Shown piece by piece: positions 49,324 to 59,052 of a DNA stretch of 64,000 nucleotides. The stretch is taken from the NCBI RefSeq assembly GCF_030541005.1, contig NZ_JASSVM010000004.1, positions 124,001 to 188,000 of the forward strand, given 5' to 3'. Both the position numbers and the translations under genes were made by a program. The notes under the pieces are model-generated. The model saw nothing but the letters and a program-made list of their open reading frames with translations. It ran no database searches and was not told the origin of the DNA. The first letter of the stretch is position 1; each line of letters opens with the position of its first letter. The DNA comes from Marinobacter sp. SS5-14b (lineage in GTDB: Bacteria; Pseudomonadota; Gammaproteobacteria; Pseudomonadales; Oleiphilaceae).

Positions 49324-51999
49324 ATGATTCGATGCCGGGGCAACAACCGTAACAGTCGCCCCCGCAGGCTCATGCCAGCTGACCGGCCACCCAGACAACG
49401 GGCGGCCGGTTTCGGCTTGTGGGCACTGTGGCTGATGCTTCTGTGTCTGGCGCCAGCCTGGGCCAGCGCAGCTACCCTTGACCCGGCGCTCGATTCACTG
49501 CCATTGCACGACCAGGTGCAGTACTTAGCAGACACCGATAACCTGACCCCTGGCGACGTACAAGCACTGCCCGAGTCCAGGTGGACACAAGCCCCTGACG
49601 ATATAAGCTTTGGCTACGATGCCCGTATTCACTGGTTCCGGATCAAACTGAACCTGCCTGCAGTGGAAGAAGCCCCCAGCTGGCTGCTTGAAATAGCCTA
49701 TCCCATGCTGGATTACGTGGATGTTTACCTCGCCAACCAGCAAAGCGGATTAACCCAGATTGCGAGCACCGGCGACCTGAGACCCTTCAACGCTCGCCCG
49801 GTGGAACACCGGGACTTCATCATCCCGCTGAACCTGAACCCTGGCGAAAGTTACACCCTGTACTTACGAGTTCAAACCAGCGGCTCTCTGCAGCTTCCCC
49901 TGACCCTGTGGCAGGAGAAACCGTTTCAAGCCTACAGCCATACAGACCTGGCCCTGGAAAGCGCTTTCTACGGCATTCTGCTGGTGATGGCCATTTTCAA
50001 CCTGTTCCTGTTTCTGAGCCTTAAGGAGCGGGCCTACCTGTACTACGTGCTTCTGGTCACCAGTACTCTAACGGTGATGATGGGGCTTAACGGTTTCGCC
50101 TATCAGTACCTTTATCCCCACAGCCCGGCCTGGAACGAATACGTGATTCTGCTCGCAGTTCCCCTTTGCCAGCTGATGTTATCGCTGTTTGCGCGTTCAT
50201 ACCTGGAACTCGGGGCCAGACACCCCCGCTGGAACCGCATTTTTAACGTCTTGATTGGGGCACTGTCACTTGCGACGGTCGCGGCAGTGTTCTTGCCCTA
50301 CGCGATCTCAACCCGCATTTCGATCGCTCTGATTCTGCCGTTTGCGGTGATCAACCTTCTTGCGAGCTTCCATCTTTGGCAACAAGGGGAAAAATCCGCA
50401 CGCATCTTCTCGGTTGCCTGGGCATCATTACTGGCACTGTTACTGGTTACCGTGCTGAATAAAGTGGGCCTCGCGCCAACGACTATTCTCAGTGACTACG
50501 GCATCCTCATCGGCACGACGATCCAGGCCTTGCTGTTTTCGTTTGCCCTGACGGACCGGTTCAACCGTCAGCGAATGGAAAGCATGCGTGAGCGCCAGGC
50601 GGCGTTGGAGGCAATGCATCATCAAAGAAAAGCGGAAACCGCACTGCTTCACGCATCCAGTCATAACGAGCTGACCGGCATGCCGAACCGCTCACTGTTT
50701 GAGCGCCAGGCGGGCACGGTTCTGACAACCGGTAGCGAGAAGGTCACCGCCCTGTTCCTGCTGCACCTGCAACAATTCGATGACGTTAACAAAACCCTCG
50801 GCCACCACCATGCAGATGAATTGCTGGCGCAATTTGCGAGCCGCATCAATACGTCCGTTGGAGCATCTTTACTGGCGGTTCCACTCGAGCAAACCAGAGG
50901 GCAAGACTGGTACGTGGCCCATATTGAGGGGGTCAGCTTCGCCTTCATTCTGCGGGGCGAAAATGAGACGCTTCTGCTCGAGGAAGCGAACCGCCTGACC
51001 CAGGAATTCAGCAAGCCCCTGACCTTCCTTGATCTGTCACTTGAGCTGATGTTTGCGACAGGCTGCAGCCTGGCCAAACTTGCCGACTACGATGCGCAAA
51101 CACTGCTTCGTCATGCGTTTATTGCCCTGGACGAAGCCCGGATAAGCAGCAACCGGGTATCACTCTACCGCCCGGAAATGAACCCCTACAACGCCCGCCG
51201 GCTCACCTTGATGAGCGATTTGAGCGAGGCTATTCAGAACAACCGGCTGAACCTGCACTTCCAGCCACAGATCCACCTGAAAACAGCCAGGGTCGCGGGC
51301 TTTGAGGCGCTGATTCGCTGGAATCATCCCGAGCATGGTTTTGTACCACCGGACGAGTTCATACCCATGGCGGAGCGCACAGGGCTGATCAAGCCGCTGA
51401 CCCGCTGGGTTATCCAGGAGTCCCTGGGGTTCTGCAAAGCCCTGGATGAACGCGACTGCGATGCCACGGTATCGGTCAATATCTCTGCCGCCAACCTGCG
51501 GGAGCCCGAGTTCTGCGAAGATGTCTGTAAACTGCTTGAGCAACACCAGGTGCAGGCCCAGAGGTTGGTGCTGGAGGTGACCGAAACCGCCGCCATGCTG
51601 GACCCTACCATCAGCCTGAGCATGCTTCGGGCACTGCAAACGGCCCATGTTCGCCTGTCGATCGATGATTTCGGCACCGGTCACTCTTCACTGTCTTACA
51701 TTCGCAAACTGCCGGTGAACGAAATCAAAATCGACCGTTCCTTTGTCATGGAAATGGCCACGAATCAGGGCGACGCCACCATCGTGCGCACCACCGTCAA
51801 CATGTGCCACGATCTGGGCTATGTGGTGGTGGCCGAAGGTGTGGAGAACGCGAGCACTGAGAAAATGCTGACTGAGCTCGGCTGCGACTTTATTCAGGGC
51901 TACCATATTGCCCGTCCGATGGATCAGGAGTCGATTCTGGACTGGTTGGCTGAGACCGACTGGTTACCCAGCAGCAAAAATGTTCCCGCCCAACGCTGA
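49324..51999 (+). CDS. 7TM-DISM receptor with degenerate GGDEF and intact EAL domain
   Basis: 891 residues: signal peptide (~28-50), periplasmic 7TMR-DISM extracellular domain (~60-200), seven membrane helices (~215-410), short coiled coil, GGDEF-like region (~445-615) and EAL (~625-880). The GGDEF site reads HIEGVSF, so diguanylate cyclase activity is not expected. The EAL motifs are intact: FEALIRWNHPEHG, VSVNISAANL, DDFGTGHSSLSYI, KIDRSFV, VVAEGVE and QGYHIARPM. It therefore probably degrades cyclic di-GMP in response to a periplasmic signal. Start 8 bases after the TraF-like gene; an internal ATG at 49372 is an alternative. Confidence 0.88.
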   Translation: MIRCRGNNRNSRPRRLMPADRPPRQRAAGFGLWALWLMLLCLAPAWASAATLDPALDSLPLHDQVQYLADTDNLTPGDVQALPESRWTQAPDDISFGYDARIHWFRIKLNLPAVEEAPSWLLEIAYPMLDYVDVYLANQQSGLTQIASTGDLRPFNARPVEHRDFIIPLNLNPGESYTLYLRVQTSGSLQLPLTLWQEKPFQAYSHTDLALESAFYGILLVMAIFNLFLFLSLKERAYLYYVLLVTSTLTVMMGLNGFAYQYLYPHSPAWNEYVILLAVPLCQLMLSLFARSYLELGARHPRWNRIFNVLIGALSLATVAAVFLPYAISTRISIALILPFAVINLLASFHLWQQGEKSARIFSVAWASLLALLLVTVLNKVGLAPTTILSDYGILIGTTIQALLFSFALTDRFNRQRMESMRERQAALEAMHHQRKAETALLHASSHNELTGMPNRSLFERQAGTVLTTGSEKVTALFLLHLQQFDDVNKTLGHHHADELLAQFASRINTSVGASLLAVPLEQTRGQDWYVAHIEGVSFAFILRGENETLLLEEANRLTQEFSKPLTFLDLSLELMFATGCSLAKLADYDAQTLLRHAFIALDEARISSNRVSLYRPEMNPYNARRLTLMSDLSEAIQNNRLNLHFQPQIHLKTARVAGFEALIRWNHPEHGFVPPDEFIPMAERTGLIKPLTRWVIQESLGFCKALDERDCDATVSVNISAANLREPEFCEDVCKLLEQHQVQAQRLVLEVTETAAMLDPTISLSMLRALQTAHVRLSIDDFGTGHSSLSYIRKLPVNEIKIDRSFVMEMATNQGDATIVRTTVNMCHDLGYVVVAEGVENASTEKMLTELGCDFIQGYHIARPMDQESILDWLAETDWLPSSKNVPAQR

Positions 52000-52097
52000 A
52001 TGCCTCGGCTGATTTGCGAAGCGCCCGCAAGCCGTCGATAATCCTCCCCTGGTTTCAGGCTAGCAGCACCCTACACCACCAGTCAGGATGTCAAATC

Positions 52098-53210
52098 ATG
52101 GAAATCTACCTTGTGGGCGGCGCAGTGCGCGATGAACGGCTGGGCATTCCCGTTAAAGATCGCGACTGGGTGGTGGTGGGCGCAACCCCGGGGGCAATGA
52201 AGCAACAGGGCTTTCGACAGGTCGGTGCTGATTTTCCGGTCTTTCTGCACCCCAAAACCGGAGAGGAATACGCCCTGGCCCGCACAGAACGCAAGCAAGG
52301 GCGCGGCTATCACGGCTTCACCGTCTACAGCGCACCGGATGTCACACTGGAAGACGATCTCAGGCGTAGGGATCTCACCATTAATGCGATGGCAAAAACC
52401 ACGGATGGCAAGTTGGTTGATCCATTTAACGGCCTTGCGGATCTGGAACAGAAAAAACTCCGGCATGTGTCGGAAGCCTTCAGCGAAGATCCACTGCGCA
52501 TTCTGAGAACCGCCCGCTTCGCCGCCCGCCTGCACCCATTGGGATTCACCATTTGCCAGGAAACCATGGGTCTGATGCGCGCCATGGTCAGCCGTGGAGA
52601 ACTGGAAGACCTGGTACCGGAAAGAGTCTGGCAGGAAGTCCAGCGAGCGTTGCACGAGCAGACACCGGGGGTTTTCTTTGAGGTACTTCGGGACCTGGAC
52701 GCACTGGATGTGTTGATTCCGGAAATGGCGAACCTTGGTGTATTTCGCGCCGGGCTTCAGGCACTTCACTGCACAAGTCGCAAAAATGGCTCTACCGCAC
52801 AGCGATTTGCCGCGCTGTTATCTGCCGTGCCCGAGCCCCAGGCCGTCGCCCGCGCCAAGGCCATGAAAAGCCCGAATGACTGCCGTGATCTCACGCTGCT
52901 GGTGTGCCGGTTTACCGAAAGGCTTTCCGGCTTCGGGGACAACTCTCTACCGCCGGACTCCGCCCTGGAAATGCTCGACCTGGCAGATCTCTGGCGCCGC
53001 CCGGAGCGTTTTGAACAATTGCTGGACACCCTCGCCTGTACCGTCTCCGATCAGCAGACTGTATTCATTGAACAACTGCGCAGCGCAGCACGCGTTGCTA
53101 CCGCGGTGAACCCACAGGATTTACTGAAGCAGGGCTTCAAGGGCAAGGAGCTGGGAGACGCCATTCGCAACAAACGGCTGACACTTATCACGCAGGCACT
53201 GTCGCCATAA
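52098..53210 (+). CDS. cca: CCA-adding enzyme (tRNA nucleotidyltransferase)
   Basis: 370 residues. Nucleotidyltransferase head: LVGGAVRDERLG, the metal-binding DRD in VKDRDWVVVG, RRRDLTINAMA, and EDPLRILRTARFAARL. It builds and repairs the 3' CCA of tRNAs. The Escherichia coli enzyme is about 40 residues longer and has a C-terminal HD phosphohydrolase domain; here the HD signature (HDLGK-type) is not present in the matching region. The ATG at 52098 begins directly at the conserved fold. Confidence 0.92.
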   Translation: MEIYLVGGAVRDERLGIPVKDRDWVVVGATPGAMKQQGFRQVGADFPVFLHPKTGEEYALARTERKQGRGYHGFTVYSAPDVTLEDDLRRRDLTINAMAKTTDGKLVDPFNGLADLEQKKLRHVSEAFSEDPLRILRTARFAARLHPLGFTICQETMGLMRAMVSRGELEDLVPERVWQEVQRALHEQTPGVFFEVLRDLDALDVLIPEMANLGVFRAGLQALHCTSRKNGSTAQRFAALLSAVPEPQAVARAKAMKSPNDCRDLTLLVCRFTERLSGFGDNSLPPDSALEMLDLADLWRRPERFEQLLDTLACTVSDQQTVFIEQLRSAARVATAVNPQDLLKQGFKGKELGDAIRNKRLTLITQALSP

Positions 53211-53321
53211 CCCGACTTTGGTTGTTTTGGCGCTATGTGGCTTTCCCGCTACAATGCCTGCCAACTTTCACAACGCAGGCAGGCCATCAACCGACCCTGC
53301 CCTTTGCAACGGAGATATCCC

Positions 53322-54500
53322 ATGCGTGATGTAGTCATTGTTGCCGCAAAACGTACCGCCATTGGCAGTTTTGGCGGTGGCCTGTCGAGTTTGCGGGCTG
53401 ACCAGCTCGGCTCGGCTGTTATCAAGGCCCTGATCGAAGAAACCGGCGTCGCCGGCGAACAGGTCAACGAAGTCATTCTGGGCCAGGTACTGACCGCTGG
53501 CAGCGGCCAGAACCCGGCCCGTCAGGCCACCATCAATGCCGGCCTGCCCGCCTCGGTACCTGCAATCACCATCAACAAGGTATGCGGCTCTGGCCTGAAA
53601 GCCGTGCACATGGCCGTTCAAGCCATCCAGTGCGGCGATGCCGACATGATCATTGCTGGTGGCCAGGAAAACATGAGCCAGGCCCCGCATGTACTGCCCA
53701 AGAGCCGGAATGGCCAGCGCATGGGTAACTGGAGCATGATCGACACCATGGTGAACGATGGCTTGTGGGATGCCTTCAACGACTACCACATGGGCATCAC
53801 TGCCGAGAACATCGTGGAAAAATACGGCATCAGCCGTGAAGAACAGGATGAGTTTGCCGCTGCTTCCCAGCAAAAAGCTGTCGCAGCCCAGAATGCCGGC
53901 CATTTTGATGGACAGATTGTTCCGGTGAGCATTCCCCAGCGTAAAGGCGATCCGCTGGTCGTCGATAAAGACGAATGCCCCCGCGAAGGTGTGACCGGAG
54001 AAAGCCTTGGCAAACTGCGCCCGGCCTTCAAAAAAGACGGCTCTGTCACTGCGGGTAACGCGTCTTCACTGAACGACGGTGCTGCTGCCGTTATGGTGTG
54101 CAGCGCAGAAAAAGCAAAGCAACTCGGCCTGACGCCACTGGCCACCATTAAAGCCCACGCCAATGCCGGCGTTGACCCCAGCATTATGGGCACCGGGCCG
54201 ATTCCTGCCAGCCAACGCTGCCTGGAGCGCGCTGGCTGGACAGCAGCAGAGCTCGACCTGATTGAAGCCAACGAAGCCTTCGCGGCCCAGGCCATTTCAG
54301 TAAACCGGGACATGGGCTGGGATACCAGCAAGGTCAACGTCAACGGCGGCGCTATCGCCATGGGCCACCCAATCGGCGCCTCCGGCTGCCGGATTCTGGT
54401 CACCCTGCTGCACGAAATGGTTCGCCGTGATGCCAAAAAAGGCCTGGCCACCTTGTGCATCGGCGGTGGCATGGGCGTGGCCCTGGCCGTAGAGCGCTAA
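53322..54500 (+). CDS. Acetyl-CoA acetyltransferase (thiolase)
   Basis: 392 residues, thiolase II length. Active Cys in [15 protein letters not shown], His in [14 protein letters not shown], second Cys in TLCIGGGMG, and NEAFAAQ. It joins two acetyl-CoA to acetoacetyl-CoA or the reverse. Could serve polyhydroxybutyrate synthesis (phaA) or ketone degradation (atoB); no phaB, phaC or ato genes are alongside, so no symbol is given. ATG preceded by ACGGAGA. Confidence 0.93.
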   Translation: MRDVVIVAAKRTAIGSFGGGLSSLRADQLGSAVIKALIEETGVAGEQVNEVILGQVLTAGSGQNPARQATINAGLPASVPAITINKVCGSGLKAVHMAVQAIQCGDADMIIAGGQENMSQAPHVLPKSRNGQRMGNWSMIDTMVNDGLWDAFNDYHMGITAENIVEKYGISREEQDEFAAASQQKAVAAQNAGHFDGQIVPVSIPQRKGDPLVVDKDECPREGVTGESLGKLRPAFKKDGSVTAGNASSLNDGAAAVMVCSAEKAKQLGLTPLATIKAHANAGVDPSIMGTGPIPASQRCLERAGWTAAELDLIEANEAFAAQAISVNRDMGWDTSKVNVNGGAIAMGHPIGASGCRILVTLLHEMVRRDAKKGLATLCIGGGMGVALAVER

Positions 54501-54505
54501 GCTGC

Positions 54506-54970
54506 ATGCTGCACGTTGTACTCTATGAGCCGGAGATACCGCCGAACACCGGTAATATCATCCGGCTTTGTGCCAACACCGGCTGCCAGCTGCACCTGAT
54601 CGAGCCTCTGGGATTCTCCCTGGAAGACAAGCAGATGCGGCGAGCCGGGCTGGATTACAGCGAGTACGCCACAGTGAAGATTCACCCGGATTACCAGAGT
54701 TTTCTCGATACCGAGAAGCCCGAGCGCCTGTTCGGACTGACCACCAAGGGCTCCCGCCACTATCATGAAGTGGCGTTTCAGGATGGCGACTACCTGATGT
54801 TCGGGCCGGAAACCCGGGGCCTGCCAGCCGATGTGCGGGAAGGCCTGCACGCCGACCACCGGCTGCGGGTACCCATGCAGCCACAAAGCCGTAGCCTGAA
54901 CCTGTCAAATACCGCTGCATTAGTGGTGTATGAAGCTTGGCGCCAGCTTGGCTTCCCCGGCGCCACCTGA
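54506..54970 (+). CDS. trmL: tRNA (cytidine(34)-2'-O)-methyltransferase TrmL
   Basis: 154 residues, SPOUT fold. [27 protein letters not shown] and [21 protein letters not shown] are the three SPOUT motifs forming the knot that binds SAM. TrmL methylates the wobble base of tRNA-Leu. The ATG at 54506 begins 5 bases after the thiolase stop. Ends in a bidirectional terminator. Confidence 0.94.
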   Translation: MLHVVLYEPEIPPNTGNIIRLCANTGCQLHLIEPLGFSLEDKQMRRAGLDYSEYATVKIHPDYQSFLDTEKPERLFGLTTKGSRHYHEVAFQDGDYLMFGPETRGLPADVREGLHADHRLRVPMQPQSRSLNLSNTAALVVYEAWRQLGFPGAT

Positions 54971-54991
54971 ATAATCCTGCCCGTCAGGCAC

Positions 54992-55019
54992 AAAAAAACC
55001 GGCCTCAGCCGGTTTTTTT
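54992..55019. terminator. Bidirectional terminator between trmL and secB
   Basis: AAAAAAACCGGC-CTCA-GCCGGTTTTTTT forms a compact stem with a CTCA loop, an A-run on the left and a T-run on the right, so it can end both trmL (plus) and secB (minus). Confidence 0.93.
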
Positions 55020-55044
55020 GTGCTCGAAGGCAACAACACGGAGC

Positions 55045-55542
55045 TTAGTGAGTCTGCTCTTCCTTCGCTTCGCCAGCGGCTTCTTCTTGCTTGCGCTTGA
55101 GAGCCTGGGCGTAAATTGCATCAAAGTTCACTGGTGCCAGCATCAGAGCCGGGAAGCTGCCTTTGCTGACGGTGCCATCAATGGCTTCGCGAGCGTAGGG
55201 GAACAGAATATTCGGGCAGTAAGCACCCAGCATCTGGCCCAGCTGAGGTCCTTCAATACCAGAAATCAGGAACACACCCGCCTGCTGAATCTCAACAATA
55301 TAAGCCACTTTTTCACCCAGCTTGGCTGTCACGGTCATCGACAGGATCACTTCAAACTGGTTGTCACTGATCTTGTTGTGGGAAGTATTCAGGTCCAGAT
55401 TAACCTGTGGCTTCCACTGCTCCTGAAACACCAGGGGAGCGTTCGGAGATTCAAAAGAGAGGTCCTTCACATAAATACGCTGAAGGGCAAACTGGGGTTG
55501 GTTCTGGTTTTCGTTGCCTGCGGCTTGCTGATTCTCAGCCAT
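55045..55542 (-). CDS. secB: Protein-export chaperone SecB
   Basis: 165 residues. QRIYVKDLSFESPNAP is the characteristic SecB start and LGAYCPNILFPYAREAI the conserved core; the acidic C-terminus ends EEQTH. SecB is a homotetramer that holds preproteins for SecA. In many relatives grxC lies between secB and the rhodanese gene; here that 132-base gap holds no gene. Confidence 0.96.
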   Translation of the reverse strand: MAENQQAAGNENQNQPQFALQRIYVKDLSFESPNAPLVFQEQWKPQVNLDLNTSHNKISDNQFEVILSMTVTAKLGEKVAYIVEIQQAGVFLISGIEGPQLGQMLGAYCPNILFPYAREAIDGTVSKGSFPALMLAPVNFDAIYAQALKRKQEEAAGEAKEEQTH

Positions 55543-55674
55543 GATCAGTCCTTTCGTTTTTCGTAGTATGGGCCGGGCCCGTTGTTATGGTCACGTTTGC
55601 CGGAACAGTCTACTGCCTGGTTCCGGACAGTAATGTGAAACAGTGCGACAGATCGCCAATCAGATCAAGCCCTG

Positions 55675-56091
55675 TTACTTTTTCACCAGCGGCAGGTTGC
55701 TGGCCTTCCAGTCCGCAATACCACCGTTCAAACGCACCACATCCGCAAAGCCTTCTTCTTTCAGCTGCTTCACAGCCATGGCCGAGTGCTGCCCCATTTT
55801 GTCCGCCACAATAATCTGCTTTTCTTTGTGCTTGGCCAGCTCGTTAATCCGGCCTTTAAGGCCACTTAGCGGAATGTTGATAGAGCCGGTGATACGACCT
55901 TCAGCGAACTCTTTACGGTCTCTGATATCGAGCACAATGGCCTGGTCTTTGTTGATCAGTGTCACCGCGCCCTGGGCTGAAACTTTGGCGCCACCGCGGC
56001 GGGACTCAAGCACCAGAATGGCCAGCAAAAACGCCACGAACAACGAAGCCAGGATGTAGTGGTTAATAACAAATTCAAACAAGCGGTCCAT
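55675..56091 (-). CDS. Membrane-anchored rhodanese-like protein lacking the catalytic Cys
   Basis: 138 residues. One N-terminal membrane helix (~9-28) and a single rhodanese domain (AIVLDIRDRKEFAEGRITGSINIPL; GFADVVRLNGGIADWKASNLPL). The active loop reads VADKMGQHSA; relatives have a Cys just before KMGQ, here it is Asp (GAC). Sulfurtransferase activity is therefore not expected. It sits in the usual secB-rhodanese-gpmI neighbourhood, divergent from gpmI. Confidence 0.85.
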   Translation of the reverse strand: MDRLFEFVINHYILASLFVAFLLAILVLESRRGGAKVSAQGAVTLINKDQAIVLDIRDRKEFAEGRITGSINIPLSGLKGRINELAKHKEKQIIVADKMGQHSAMAVKQLKEEGFADVVRLNGGIADWKASNLPLVKK

Positions 56092-56248
56092 GAAACTACC
56101 CTGAAAATTGGTTTGGCCGGATTATACACACCCACACCCGCTCAAAGAAGGTAAGGAAGCTTCAGCCATACCGCGTGGCCTGCGCAAATGAAAACGGTTA
56201 CAATCTGCCCTACTTTTCACCCGTTATCTTTACAACCAACCGGACGAA

Positions 56249-57799
56249 ATGATGACCGCGACGCGCAAGCCCACTGCACTGATTATCCTCGACGGCTGGG
56301 GCCATCGTGACCCGGCAGAAGACAATGCCATCTCCAACGCCAACACCCCCTTCTGGGACAAGCTCTGGCAGACTCAGCCCAAAACCCTGATCAATACCTC
56401 CGGCATGTTTGTCGGGCTGCCCCAGGGCCAAATGGGCAACTCCGAAGTGGGCCACATCAACCTCGGCGCCGGCCGGGTGGTTTATCAAAGCCTGACCCGC
56501 ATTGACAAAGATCTTGAAGACCGCAATTTCCAGAAAAACGAAGCGCTGTGCAGCGCCATCGACAAAGCGGTCTCCAACGGCAAAGCCGTACACATCATGG
56601 GCCTGCTGTCGCCCGGCGGCGTGCACAGCCACGAAGATCACATGCTGGCAGCGGCCGAGTTAGCGGCGGCACGTGGCGCTAAAGAAGTCTATATTCACGC
56701 CTTCCTGGATGGCCGGGACATGCCGCCGCGCAGCGCTCGCCCCTCCCTCGAAAAAGCAGCCGCCAGGATGAAAAGCCTGGGCGTAGGCCGGGTAGCCACC
56801 ATCGTGGGCCGCTATTTCGCCATGGACCGTGACAACCGCTGGGACCGTGTAGAAGCCGCTTACAACGCCATGACACTGGGCGATGCCGAATTTACCTGCG
56901 CCGACCCGGTTACCGCTTTGGACCAGGCCTATGAGCGCGGTGAAAATGATGAGTTCGTAAAAGCGACTCACATCGGCAAAGAAGGCCAGCCATCCGGCAC
57001 CATCAACGACGGCGACTCTGTGCTGTTCATGAACTTCCGTGCTGACCGTGCCCGGGAGATGACCCGCACGTTTGTCGATCCGGACTTTGATGGCTTTGAC
57101 CGTCGCAAGCACCCGGAACTCGCAGACTTTGTGATGCTCACCGAGTACGCCGCCGACATCAAAACATCCTGCGCTTACCCGCCGGAACAACTCAGTAACG
57201 GCCTGGGAGAATACATCGCCAGCCAGGGCAAAACCCAGCTGCGCATTTCCGAAACCGAAAAGTATGCCCACGTTACCTTCTTCTTTAACGGTGGTATGGA
57301 AACCCCCTTTGCAGGCGAAGACCGCATTCTGGTGCCCTCACCCAGAGTGGCCACCTACGACCTGCAACCAGAAATGAGCGCACCGGAAGTCACCGACAAG
57401 CTGGTGGAAGCGATCAAGAGCGGGAAGTACGACCTGATCGTATGCAACTATGCCAACGGCGACATGGTGGGCCATACCGGTAAGATGGAAGCCGCCGTAA
57501 AAGCCGCGGAATGCCTGGACAAGTGCGTGCAGCGGGTGGTTGAAGCTCTGGACGAAGTGGGCGGTGAAGCTCTGATCACAGCCGACCACGGCAACTGTGA
57601 GCAGATGACCGACCCCAGCTCCGGCCAGGTACACACCTCCCACACCATTGGCCCGGTACCGCTGGTATACACCGGGCATCGCAAGGTGACGCTGAAAAAT
57701 GACGGCAGCCTGTGCGATATCGCACCCACCCTGCTGGCTCTGATGGGCGACAAGGCTCCGAAAGAAATGACCGGCCACAGCCTGGCGGAGATAGGCTGA
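56249..57799 (+). CDS. gpmI: 2,3-bisphosphoglycerate-independent phosphoglycerate mutase
   Basis: 516 residues, alkaline phosphatase fold. The N-terminal [12 protein letters not shown], the nucleophile Ser in [15 protein letters not shown], the HSHEDH segment and the later [10 protein letters not shown] supply the two-manganese site. It interconverts 3- and 2-phosphoglycerate. Two ATGs, 56249 and 56252, are possible. Followed by envC after 20 bases, the usual gpmI-envC-ctpA-yibQ order. Confidence 0.96.
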   Translation: MMTATRKPTALIILDGWGHRDPAEDNAISNANTPFWDKLWQTQPKTLINTSGMFVGLPQGQMGNSEVGHINLGAGRVVYQSLTRIDKDLEDRNFQKNEALCSAIDKAVSNGKAVHIMGLLSPGGVHSHEDHMLAAAELAAARGAKEVYIHAFLDGRDMPPRSARPSLEKAAARMKSLGVGRVATIVGRYFAMDRDNRWDRVEAAYNAMTLGDAEFTCADPVTALDQAYERGENDEFVKATHIGKEGQPSGTINDGDSVLFMNFRADRAREMTRTFVDPDFDGFDRRKHPELADFVMLTEYAADIKTSCAYPPEQLSNGLGEYIASQGKTQLRISETEKYAHVTFFFNGGMETPFAGEDRILVPSPRVATYDLQPEMSAPEVTDKLVEAIKSGKYDLIVCNYANGDMVGHTGKMEAAVKAAECLDKCVQRVVEALDEVGGEALITADHGNCEQMTDPSSGQVHTSHTIGPVPLVYTGHRKVTLKNDGSLCDIAPTLLALMGDKAPKEMTGHSLAEIG

Positions 57800-57819
57800 T
57801 CCGACTACAGGCCGCCACC

Positions 57820-58956
57820 TTGAACCGCCCCCTCGTAATGATGCTGGCCCTCATGCTGGGGGCCGCATCACTGCACGCTGAACAGGATGTGACGCCTGAG
57901 CAGGTGAATGCGCTGAAAGAACGCATCGCCAACATTAACGAGTGGCTGGCCGATGCGGAAAAGGACCGCTCTAGCCTGGAAAAGCAACTGGCGGCAACAG
58001 AGCGAACCATCGGACAGCTAACCCGTGAACGACGGGAACTCCGCAAACAGGCCGGTGAACAACAACAGCGCCTCGGCGAACTGCAAAAACAGGAAAGCGA
58101 ACTCGCCAACACCCTCGAAACGCAGCGCCAGAGCCTGAAAAAGCAAATACGCGCCGCCTGGATGGAAGGCGATGCACCCGCACTGAAAATTCTGCTGAAC
58201 GAAATCGAACCGGGCAAAATTGCCCGCACCATGACTTACTACGAGTATCTCAGCAAAGATACCGTCGAGCGGCTGGAGGCCTTCCAGAAAAGCCTGCGTG
58301 AACTGAAAGCAGCCCGGGCTGAAGTACAGGCCACTAGGGTGGAGTTGGCAAAGACAGAGGCCGGCCTGGAACAAAGGCAGCAGCAACTCACCGAAAACCG
58401 CAAGGCGCGAGCCAGGACTCTGGCCTCCCTGAAAGCTGACATCAGCAACCGACGCAGCGAAAAGGAAACTCTGGAAGCAGATCGCAAGCGCCTGGAGACG
58501 CTGCTGGAGGAAGTTCAGCAGGCCATTGCCAGCATTCCCTCACCCAACGAATCCCGACCGTTCAAATCCTTGCGCAATAAGCTGGCGTGGCCGGCCCAGG
58601 GGAAAGTGGTCAGTCAGTACGGCGCCAGTTATGCAGACGGCAAGTTGCGCCGCAGCGGGCTCATCATCAACACTGCTGAAGAAGCCGAGATAAAGTCGGT
58701 GCACCACGGCCGCGTGGTATTTGCCAACTGGCTTCGTGGCTTTGGATTAATGACGATCATCGACCATGGCGACGGCTACATGACGCTGTACGGCCACAGC
58801 AGCAGCCTGTTCACGGCACCCGGCGACTGGGTCAGCCCGGGCGAGACCATTGCACTGGCCGGGCGTACCGGCGGCACAGAAGACCCCGCCCTGTATTTCG
58901 AGGTTCGCCGCAACGGAAAACCGGTGAACCCACGCACCTGGCTGGGCAGGCCATAG
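57820..58956 (+). CDS. envC: EnvC-type murein hydrolase activator
   Basis: 378 residues if started at the TTG at 57820, which gives a signal peptide with a basic residue (NRPLVMMLALMLGAASLHA); an ATG at 57838 is the alternative. Residues ~25-245 form a long coiled coil that docks on FtsEX in characterised EnvC. The C-terminal LytM domain lacks the first zinc His (KLRRSGLIINTA in place of HxGxD), so it should activate amidases rather than cut peptidoglycan. Confidence 0.88.
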   Translation: MNRPLVMMLALMLGAASLHAEQDVTPEQVNALKERIANINEWLADAEKDRSSLEKQLAATERTIGQLTRERRELRKQAGEQQQRLGELQKQESELANTLETQRQSLKKQIRAAWMEGDAPALKILLNEIEPGKIARTMTYYEYLSKDTVERLEAFQKSLRELKAARAEVQATRVELAKTEAGLEQRQQQLTENRKARARTLASLKADISNRRSEKETLEADRKRLETLLEEVQQAIASIPSPNESRPFKSLRNKLAWPAQGKVVSQYGASYADGKLRRSGLIINTAEEAEIKSVHHGRVVFANWLRGFGLMTIIDHGDGYMTLYGHSSSLFTAPGDWVSPGETIALAGRTGGTEDPALYFEVRRNGKPVNPRTWLGRP

Positions 58957-59052
58957 ACAGCACAGCGAAGGGCTGACAAACGCTTCTGCGAGCGCCATAC
59001 TGTCGCAAACAAATCACCAGTCCAACTCTTGGAAACAAAACAGGATATGTGA

